NCBI GenBank assembly: GCA_964438865.1
Contig: CAYTMI010000007.1
Location: forward strand, 62,001-126,000
Length of the DNA: 64,000 nt
Source: G016234445 sp964438865
GTDB lineage: Bacteria; Chloroflexota; Dehalococcoidia; Tepidiformales; Tepidiformaceae
Direction: 5' to 3'
The notes beneath the pieces are model-generated. The model saw only the letters and a list, made by a program, of their open reading frames with translations, had not been told where the DNA came from and did no database searches. The position numbers were made by a program, and so were the translations under genes. Positions 57,750 through 64,000 of this stretch are shown one piece after another. Numbering within the stretch: the stretch's first letter is position 1; the number at the start of each line of letters is the position of its first letter.

Positions 57750-59048
57750 TCAGATACAGAACGATTCCAGCCGGGGCCAGCGTTCGTTCTTGCCCGCCGC
57801 GCGGATGTAGATGCCGGCGGGGTCTGAGGGGGCGGTCCAGAGTTCTCGGTCGCCGCTGCGGTAGCCGGTGAATTGCGCGTCGCCTGGGAGACGGGCCTTG
57901 GGTTCGAACTTCACAGGCAGGGCGTCCTTCATAACGTCATAGGGGTCCTTGACGTAGGAAAACCCCATGAAGGTGAGGAAGACAGCGGCCTGCCAGTCGC
58001 AATGGTCCGGGCCCTGGTGTTCCGAGAGCGTTTCCCGCGGCGGCGTTTGGCCCTGCCGGTCCTTCCACGGTGGCGGCGCGACCGGGGTCGGTGGGGCGGC
58101 CGGTGTGGGCGTGGGTGATGGACGAACCCCCGTGGCTTTGGCGTCGACGATGGCGGCGAGGGCCACGACTGCCTCCGCCGTCGCCGCGCCGGGCGCGCCC
58201 CGGAGTTCAATGAGCACGACGAGGTTGTCGCGGCGGAAGAGCACTCCAAAGCCCACTTGGCCGGGCTTCTCGCCGATGCCGCCGTACACGAGGGCGACAC
58301 TGCCTACGCGTGCTGCGACTGACTCCACCGGGAGGGACTGCCGGAGCGAGGCGAGGTGGGTGTACGCCTCGGCGGCGCCCGCGTCCGACTCGAAGAGCGT
58401 CAAGAACACGGTGGCGAAGCGGTCACCCCAACCGAGCGACGTGCCGTAGCGGCTATCGAAGCCCCACTGGCCGAGGCTGGCCCGGGCGACTTCCACGTCT
58501 CTGAAAGCTCCGTCGAGGAGGAGCGCGGAGATGTCCCATCCCTGGGGGTAGAACTCTGAGACGTTCGTCAACACGCCCCGGCCGACGTTGATGGGGTTGG
58601 AGCCGCCCGTGGCGCCGCCGCTGTCGGCGGCGAGGACGGCGTAGCGGCTGGCGGGGCCGGCGAGGGGACTCGGGCGCGGTGGCGGGTCGTCCGCCAAGTT
58701 GACCGCCGGGAGCGGGTCGCCCGCCAGGAAGGTCGCGGCGCCAATGCCGACCGCGCCGACGGCCACGACTCCGACGGCGATCTTGAGCCAGGCCGGGATC
58801 GTCGGCAGCCATGCAAGGCGGCCGCCGCGGCCGGTTGCATCCCAGCGGGCGCGGTGGAGGTCCGCGCGGTCTGCCACACCCGCCTTCGTGAGCAGGTTCG
58901 AAACGTGATACTTCACCGTGTTCACGCTCAGCCCGAGTCGCACGGCGATCTCGGCGTTCGGAAGACCATCGAGGACGAGTTCGAGGACACGCGCCTCGGC
59001 GGGCGTGATCGGCTCTGGATGTGGCGGACGGCCGCGTCGCAAAGGCAT
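57750..59048 (-). CDS. Membrane-anchored LuxR-type one-component regulator
   Basis: A 432-residue protein with an unusual order: a cytoplasmic LuxR HTH at the N-terminus (ITPAEARVLELVLDGLPNAEIAVRL, VNTVKYHVSNLLTKAGV), one membrane span at about 85-105 (WLKIAVGVVAVGAVGIGAATF), and a 320-residue exported part with a proline/threonine-rich linker (PSPTPTPAAPPTP) and no known domain. It would sense outside and bind DNA inside, like ToxR or CadC but with a LuxR HTH. TAGACT lies seven bases before ATG 59048, fixing the start. Confidence 0.82.
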   Translation of the reverse strand: MPLRRGRPPHPEPITPAEARVLELVLDGLPNAEIAVRLGLSVNTVKYHVSNLLTKAGVADRADLHRARWDATGRGGRLAWLPTIPAWLKIAVGVVAVGAVGIGAATFLAGDPLPAVNLADDPPPRPSPLAGPASRYAVLAADSGGATGGSNPINVGRGVLTNVSEFYPQGWDISALLLDGAFRDVEVARASLGQWGFDSRYGTSLGWGDRFATVFLTLFESDAGAAEAYTHLASLRQSLPVESVAARVGSVALVYGGIGEKPGQVGFGVLFRRDNLVVLIELRGAPGAATAEAVVALAAIVDAKATGVRPSPTPTPAAPPTPVAPPPWKDRQGQTPPRETLSEHQGPDHCDWQAAVFLTFMGFSYVKDPYDVMKDALPVKFEPKARLPGDAQFTGYRSGDRELWTAPSDPAGIYIRAAGKNERWPRLESFCI

Positions 59049-59132
59049 GGGGCAGAGTCTACCCTGGCCCGGCCGCGAATTACCCCACTCTCGGCAAGGC
59101 ATCGGCCAATCGCCAGGATGGAAGGATCCGGC

Positions 59133-60755
59133 TCAGCGGCTCATCTTCCACGGGTCCCAATCGCCGGGGTCGGGGGCCAGCCGTTCGGGGTCGCTGAAGA
59201 CTGCGCCGGCCCTCACTTCGCCGAAGAGATCCCTGCCGGTGATGGCGCCGGCGCAGTCGATGCCGCTCTTGATGACGCCCGAGATGCCGTGGCCAGACTG
59301 CGTGTTCGCCCCGGCCAGGTAGAGCCCCGGGATCTCCGTGACCGAAGAAGGCCGATTCGGGCCCAGCTGGTCGAGGCCGATCTCGATCCCGTACGAGGTC
59401 CCGCCCGTGGAAAGCGTGAAACGCTCGTGCGTGATCGGCGTCGATGCTTCCTGCCAGACGATGTGGTCGCGAATCCCGGGAATCATCCAATCGGCAACGG
59501 AGACCAGGCGTTCGGCGAACTGGTCCTTCAGGCTCCGATAGGCCGGGTTGCGGTGGTAGCGCTCACCACGAGCAGGGCCTTCGTTCACCGCCCAGAGTTC
59601 GTGTCCGGGCGGGACGAGCGTCATCACGTCCATCGCCGTGTAGCCTTTCGGGGCGATCCAGGGCGAATCCGGGTCTTTCACCGACCCGATGGAAATGAAG
59701 ACCAGCGGGTGCTCGGGGAGCTTCCCGGCGAAGGTCTCCTGGTAGGTGGTTTCGAGGTCCGTGGAGTCGGAACCCCAGAAGTTCGTCTTCGGAATACGAG
59801 TCCGGAGGTCGATGTTCAGCCCGAGATAGACCACGAAGAACGGCAGTGCCATGCGGTAGCGCCGGACGCGCTCGACCGTAGCCGGAGCGAAGTGCTCCTC
59901 GCCCACGAGTTCTGTCACGGTGCGCTTCAGGTCTGCGTTCGAAATCACGATCGGCGCGCGGAGCCGCTCGCCCCCGGCCAGTTCGATGCCCGCGACCTTC
60001 CCCTCCTCCACAAGGATGCGGCGCACACGCGTCCGGGTACGGAGCGCCCCGCCGTTGGCGCGCAAGACCTGGAGGAACCGCGCCGGGAGCACCTGGCCCC
60101 CACCCCTGGGGTAGTAAGCGCCGGCGAGGTAGCCGTCGAGGAATCCCGCTGCAACGGCCGTCGGTGTGCGGGAAGGTGGCGTGGCATACGACGGACTCTG
60201 GGCGAGGAGGACGGCCCGGACTTCCGCCCCAAGCCCGCATGCATCGAAGAGGGCGGTGACGGGGCGCAATCCCCACTCCACCAACTCCGCCATGCCCCCG
60301 CCCGGAGTCCCTTCCGTGCCGCGAAGGGCGCGAGATTGGGTCGCAATAGCCTGGAGCGTGTCGACGCATTTCGCTACGCTGGAGGCCTCTGCCGGGAACG
60401 CCTCGACCAGTCGCTGACGGTAGCGCTCCCAGCCCTTGGGCATCCGGACGCAGACACCCGGGAACATGATCGTGTCGAAGCCGTCCGGGTCCAGTTCGAG
60501 GAACTCCACCCGATCTTCGAGTCCGAGCCCGTGAAGGATCGACCGAATGTTTCCACCGGGCTCGCACTGGGCGAGGTAGTGGGTTCCAACGTCGAATTCG
60601 AACATGCGCTTTCGGCGGAAGACGCTGGCGTTGCCACCGGCCACGTAGTGCTGTTCGACCACCACGACCCGGCGACCCTGTGCGGCCAGGTACGCGCCCG
60701 CGCTCAGGCCACCCAGGCCTGAACCGACAACGATGACGTCCCAGTCGTTGACCAT
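59133..60755 (-). CDS. FAD-dependent phytoene desaturase/RetSat-type oxidoreductase
   Basis: A 540-residue flavoprotein. DVIVVGSGLGGLSAGAYLA is the dinucleotide fold, VVVVEQHYVAGGNASVF follows, and the C-terminal PGLYLAGANTQSGHGISGVIKSG closes the FAD site. This pattern spans CrtI desaturases and retinol saturase; no carotenoid genes are adjacent, so the substrate is unknown. ATG 60755 starts the fold; an upstream in-frame ATG (60773) adds only six residues. Confidence 0.88.
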   Translation of the reverse strand: MVNDWDVIVVGSGLGGLSAGAYLAAQGRRVVVVEQHYVAGGNASVFRRKRMFEFDVGTHYLAQCEPGGNIRSILHGLGLEDRVEFLELDPDGFDTIMFPGVCVRMPKGWERYRQRLVEAFPAEASSVAKCVDTLQAIATQSRALRGTEGTPGGGMAELVEWGLRPVTALFDACGLGAEVRAVLLAQSPSYATPPSRTPTAVAAGFLDGYLAGAYYPRGGGQVLPARFLQVLRANGGALRTRTRVRRILVEEGKVAGIELAGGERLRAPIVISNADLKRTVTELVGEEHFAPATVERVRRYRMALPFFVVYLGLNIDLRTRIPKTNFWGSDSTDLETTYQETFAGKLPEHPLVFISIGSVKDPDSPWIAPKGYTAMDVMTLVPPGHELWAVNEGPARGERYHRNPAYRSLKDQFAERLVSVADWMIPGIRDHIVWQEASTPITHERFTLSTGGTSYGIEIGLDQLGPNRPSSVTEIPGLYLAGANTQSGHGISGVIKSGIDCAGAITGRDLFGEVRAGAVFSDPERLAPDPGDWDPWKMSR

Positions 60756-60940
60756 GCACCCTGTATGTGCCAACCAGCGCCGTACGCGGTATGACGCAGC
60801 GCATCTATCCCCGGCACCCTACCCCCGGGTGTGGAGACTCTCCGCTGTTCCACGCTGCCCCGGGGACCAGTCCAGCCTCGACGCGGGGACCCGGCGGATG
60901 ATTGGAGTACACTCCCGGCATCACCTTCCTGGAGTAGACC

Positions 60941-61801
60941 GTGCAGATTGGCGTCGTCTTTCCTCAATCCGAAATCGGTAACGATCCCTCCGTCATCCGG
61001 GACTTTGCCCAGGCGGCCGAGTCGCTCGGCTACTCCCATCTCCTTGTCTATGACCATGTGCTCGGCGCCCATCCGGACCGCGAACCGCGACTCACCGGCC
61101 CGTACACCCACGAGACCTCCTTTCACGAACCGTTCGTCCTGCTCGGCTACCTTGCCGGTCAGACTAGGACGCTGGGGCTCGTGACGGGCATCATCATCCT
61201 TCCGCAGCGGCAGACTGCCCTCGTCGCAAAGCAGGCGGCTGAAGTCGACATCCTCTCAGGCGGCCGGCTGCGGCTTGGCATTGGCACTGGCTGGAACTAT
61301 GTCGAGTATGAAGCCCTGAACGAGAACTTCCACAACCGCGGGAAGCGGCAGGAGGAACAGGTCGAGCTGCTGCGAAAGCTCTGGTCCGAACCGCTCTTGG
61401 ACTACACGGGGAAGTGGCACCGGATCGACCGCGCGAGCATCAAGCCGCTTCCCGGCCGCCCGATCCCCATCTGGTTCGGAGGTTCGGACGAGCGGGTGAT
61501 GAAGCGGGCGGCCCGCCTGGGAGATGGCATGATCCCGCAGTTTGCTCCCAATGATTCCGGCAAGGCGGCGCTGGCAAGGCTGGACGAATACCTGGCGGAG
61601 AACGGGCGAGACCGCTCCTCGTTTGGCATTGAGGCCCAGGTCAGTCTGTCAGCCGGCCCGGAGAAGTGGGCCGCGCAGGCGCAGTCCTGGCGGGAGCTTG
61701 GAGCGAACTACATCTGTGTCCGGACCATGAACGCAGACTTGCGGTCGCCCCAGGACCACATCGATGCAATCAGAAGCTACAAGGCGGAAGTTGGCGGATG
61801 A
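60941..61801 (+). CDS. LLM-class F420-dependent oxidoreductase
   Basis: A 286-residue luciferase-like TIM barrel: MQIGVVFPQSEIGNDPSVIRDF, LLVYDHVLGAHPDREPR, TGIIILPQRQTALVAKQAAEVDILSGGRLRLGIGTGWN, and KPLPGRPIPIWFGGSDERVMKR. These are typical of F420-dependent (sometimes FMN) members. CTGGAG precedes the GTG start, with a TACACT box upstream. Substrate unknown. Confidence 0.92.
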   Translation: MQIGVVFPQSEIGNDPSVIRDFAQAAESLGYSHLLVYDHVLGAHPDREPRLTGPYTHETSFHEPFVLLGYLAGQTRTLGLVTGIIILPQRQTALVAKQAAEVDILSGGRLRLGIGTGWNYVEYEALNENFHNRGKRQEEQVELLRKLWSEPLLDYTGKWHRIDRASIKPLPGRPIPIWFGGSDERVMKRAARLGDGMIPQFAPNDSGKAALARLDEYLAENGRDRSSFGIEAQVSLSAGPEKWAAQAQSWRELGANYICVRTMNADLRSPQDHIDAIRSYKAEVGG

Positions 61802-62352
61802 TGCCGGGTTCCACCTCTCCTTCTCCGCTGGCTCTCAGGAGCGTCAGGGGCCGGCCAGGAAGCGCCGACCCCGGCCGGGTCACCCGGGGGGTCGGCGCGG
61901 CACTACGGCGAGATAGCGTGCCGCCACCTCCCGCCGGGACATGGCCAGATGACCATCCACAAAGCGACAAACGCGCAATCCCCGCCGCCCAGCGTCCGCA
62001 GAGGACCACGACAACGACAGCTCGGTCAGCTTGCTACCTACCCGTGAAGATCACCGTCCAACGCGTCGCGGTCCGCGTCTTCGCACCCCTCCCACCGCTC
62101 GTGGGCCGTCGGAAAGGCAGGGGCCGTCTTCCGCTTTCTGCCTCGGTCTGCCCCTGCGACCGCCTCGCGTAGGCCGCGCCGTACCGTCGCCTCAGATGGT
62201 CCGGACCCTGCGAGCCAAACAGCACCACGTGCACGAGACGGCTCTTGACATCTGCTTCGTGGCTCAGTTGTTTACCTGTTGGGAAGCCAACGTCGCGGGT
62301 CCGTTCGGCGCTCGTCTCCGACTCAGAGACACGGCCGCCGCCACTCATCCTG
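61802..62352. other. Gene-free interval between convergent genes
   Basis: No coding frame is convincing in these 551 bases. Two strong hairpins stand out. GCGCCGACCCC (61862-61872) pairs with GGGGTCGGCGC (61888-61898) and could end the luciferase-like transcript, though it has no U-tract. GCAGGGGC (62117-62124) pairs with GCCCCTGC (62150-62157) around a 25-base loop, and could be part of an RNA or a terminator for the minus-strand tlpA gene. Confidence 0.5.
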
Positions 62353-63039
62353 CTACTCGCCGGGCGTTGTGGGCAGGATCGACTCGAGGCGGCGCTCCAT
62401 CTCCTTCGGACTCATGGAGCCGATCTTCCAGTCGCGGAGGATGCCGTCGCCATCCACGAAGAAGTGCGTGGGGAGGCCCGCCAGGCGGTAGGTGGCCGCC
62501 ACTTCCGTGGACTCGTCGAGCGCGATCGTGAAGGAGAGCCTGGTGCGTTCGACGTAGCCTGCCACCGTGCCGGGGCCTTCGCCCACGTCAATCGCGAGGA
62601 CCACGAGGCCCGCGTCCTGGTGGCGCAGGTATGCGGCCTCGATGTCGGGGGCTTCGGCCCGGCAAGGCGGGCACCACGACGCCCAGAAGGTGATCCAGAC
62701 GGGCTGCCCCCGGAAGCTTTCGAGTTCGACCGGCTGGCCGTCGAGGCCGAGCAGCCGGAAAGCCGGCGCCGGCTGGCCGATCTTCGGCGCCGGGCCGGAC
62801 GCCTTCGCCGTGAGCGCGACGGCCTGACTTGTGGGCGTGCTCCCAGGCTGATCAAGGAACCACACGAGCCCACCGAAGACCAGGACCGCGAGCACGGTGA
62901 AGAGCACGCCTTGCAGGATTCCGGTGCGGCCGCCCGCATCCCCCGCGCCGGCCCCGGAGCGGTTGGCGCCGGCGCTCCCGGGAGGAGCGGGAAGGGATGC
63001 GGCCGCCCCCGGGGGCGGTGTGCCTTCAGGTTCAGGCAT
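62353..63039 (-). CDS. TlpA/ResA-type membrane-anchored thioredoxin
   Basis: A 228-residue protein with a proline-rich N-terminus, one membrane anchor (ILQGVLFTVLAVLVFGGLVWFL) and a thioredoxin-like domain with the active site WCPPC. It would reduce apocytochrome c cysteines for haem attachment. Its ATG overlaps the ccsB stop by eight bases, so it is co-translated with ccsB. ATG 63039 is preferred over a longer upstream frame. Confidence 0.92.
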   Translation of the reverse strand: MPEPEGTPPPGAAASLPAPPGSAGANRSGAGAGDAGGRTGILQGVLFTVLAVLVFGGLVWFLDQPGSTPTSQAVALTAKASGPAPKIGQPAPAFRLLGLDGQPVELESFRGQPVWITFWASWCPPCRAEAPDIEAAYLRHQDAGLVVLAIDVGEGPGTVAGYVERTRLSFTIALDESTEVAATYRLAGLPTHFFVDGDGILRDWKIGSMSPKEMERRLESILPTTPGE

Positions 63040-63898
63040 AACTGTGCAAGCCTCCGAAGAAGAGGTTGCCGAAGTAGGTGAAGAGCGTCGCCGCGAAGCC
63101 GGCGATGAGGAAGAGGGCACTACGGTCGCCGCGCCAGCCGCGCATCACGCGGGCATGGAGGTAGCCCCCGTAGATCAGCCACGTGAACAGGGCAGCCGTC
63201 TCCTTCGGGTCCCAGCTCCAGTAGGAGCCCCAGGCGATCTCGGCCCAGATGGCGCCGAGGATGAGGACCAGGGCGAGCATCGGGAACCCGGCAACCACGG
63301 CCCGGTAGCCGATCTCATCGAGCACCGTGTTCTTCGGGAGCCAACCGACGGTGTTGTTGCGCTGCACCAGGTAGAGGACTCCGGCCGCGAACGCCACCGT
63401 GAAGGCGCCGTACGCGATGATCGCGACCACCACGTGGACCGTGAGCAGGAGGTTGTTCTGGAGCGCCGGGACCAGCGGCTGTATGTCGTTTGGCACGGTC
63501 GTCGCGTAGAGGAGGAGCCCGAACACCACAGGGAGCACCAGCAGCGCAAGCGTCCGGAAGTGATAGCGGAACTCGAAGTAGAGATAGATGACGAGCGCTC
63601 CCCAGGCGAACGCCAGGGAGAATTCGTACATGTTGGAGAACGGCCCATGACCGCTGGCGAGAGCGCGGAAAACAAGCGACAGGCTGAGGAAGACTGCGGC
63701 GTTAACCGCCAGGATGGTGGCATACCGGCCCAGCGCGTCGCGGCTGCCGGTGGGAACCGACGCGGTCGCCACGGGGCCGCCCGCGAATCGCACGACCCGC
63801 ACGCTGCCCAGGCCGGCGGCCGTTGCGAGATAGAGCGCGAGGGCTCCCGCGACCGCGACGAGCGCGGCCAAGAAGGCGTAGTGGGAGAGTTCAATCAC
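63032..63898 (-). CDS. ccsB: Cytochrome c biogenesis protein CcsB/CcsA-type
   Basis: A 288-residue polytopic protein with about eight spans and the haem tryptophan motif WAEIAWGSYWSWDPKET. Histidines in GHGPFSNMYEF and LTVHVVVAI are the expected external/internal haem ligands. It is about 45% like the solitary copy at 31241 by eye in the core. GTG 63898 follows GGAGGTGAT and is preferred over GTG 63907. The upstream resB-like gene overlaps it by eight bases, giving a resB-ccsB-tlpA System II operon. Confidence 0.93.
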   Translation of the reverse strand: MIELSHYAFLAALVAVAGALALYLATAAGLGSVRVVRFAGGPVATASVPTGSRDALGRYATILAVNAAVFLSLSLVFRALASGHGPFSNMYEFSLAFAWGALVIYLYFEFRYHFRTLALLVLPVVFGLLLYATTVPNDIQPLVPALQNNLLLTVHVVVAIIAYGAFTVAFAAGVLYLVQRNNTVGWLPKNTVLDEIGYRAVVAGFPMLALVLILGAIWAEIAWGSYWSWDPKETAALFTWLIYGGYLHARVMRGWRGDRSALFLIAGFAATLFTYFGNLFFGGLHSYA

Positions 63899-64000
63899 GG
63901 GTATCACCTCCAGGCGCGGGTTGGTCGGGTTCAGCCGATAGGGCCCGAGCGAGCCGCGCCTCCAACCGTTCGAATTCAGCCGTGAGCGAGAAGTCGCGCT
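63891..64000 (-). CDS. C-terminal end of a probable ResB cytochrome c biogenesis protein (partial)
   Basis: The last 36 codons of a minus-strand gene running off the window: RDFSLTAEFERLEARLARAL and a short acidic tail, then TGA at 63891-63893. Overlap of eight bases with ccsB and the standard resB-ccsB order make ResB the best guess. The fragment alone is too short to prove it. Confidence 0.5.
   Translation of the reverse strand, partial: RDFSLTAEFERLEARLARALSAEPDQPAPGGDTRD

Overview
This window is high-GC bacterial chromosome (GC judged by eye). I see no rRNA, tRNA, insertion sequence, prophage or CRISPR array. The gene mix is a complete mreB-mreC-mreD-mrdA-rodA cell-shape operon, System II cytochrome c maturation genes, a luciferase-like F420-type oxidoreductase, PPOX-fold proteins, CaiB-type CoA transferase, acyl-CoA carboxylases, ETF, several nitroreductase and MDR oxidoreductases, and two probable selenoproteins. 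Together these suggest a free-living, rod-shaped, largely aerobic Chloroflexota bacterium of the Dehalococcoidia/Tepidiforma kind. This placement is an inference from gene content, not proof.

Layout. 0.4-7.7 kb: a single-chain biotin-dependent acyl-CoA carboxylase, then on the minus strand an SDR dehydrogenase, a 4-hydroxybutyryl-CoA-dehydratase-like flavoprotein without Fe-S ligands, and a GH172/DUF2961 protein. 7.8-11.5 kb: a nucleotidyltransferase and two genes each read through an in-frame UGA at a redox-active position. One is a redoxin fused to a DsbD-alpha domain (W-Sec-P-F-C) and the other a GrdB-family protein (Sec-P-V-C); an SGNH-like hydrolase lies between them. 11.5-15.7 kb: GNAT, CheX-like, degenerate nucleotidyltransferase, alcohol dehydrogenase and a two-domain multicopper oxidase. 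15.9-20.7 kb: a PAS-LuxR regulator, a diiron/SCP2/ferredoxin operon ending in a clear terminator, and a ThDP-dependent 2-hydroxyacyl-CoA lyase/oxalyl-CoA decarboxylase. 20.7-33 kb: small toxin-antitoxin genes, CaiB CoA transferase, assorted enzymes, an MCC-type carboxyltransferase, a lone CcsB and a zinc-ribbon protein. 33-40 kb: the cell-shape operon and radA. 40-49 kb: small PPOX and GNAT genes, etfBA with terminator, and a minus-strand thiolase/OB-fold/double nitroreductase cluster. 49-54.7 kb: a large LAL-type LuxR regulator followed by rhodanese, a small secreted protein and a cupin-like surface protein, whose leaders carry repeated, structured sequences. 54.9-61.8 kb: NMO-type flavoprotein, MDR enzyme, a membrane-anchored LuxR regulator, a CrtI/RetSat-type oxidoreductase and a luciferase-like enzyme. 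62.3-64 kb: tlpA-ccsB and the end of a probable resB gene.

The metabolic theme is handling of acyl-CoA thioesters and hydrophobic carbon (carboxylases, CoA transferase, thiolase, HACL, ETF, SCP2) with many flavin and thiol redox enzymes. A recurring regulatory signature is a TANNNT box 6-7 nt before the start codon with no Shine-Dalgarno sequence. It appears at eleven genes and suggests many leaderless transcripts.
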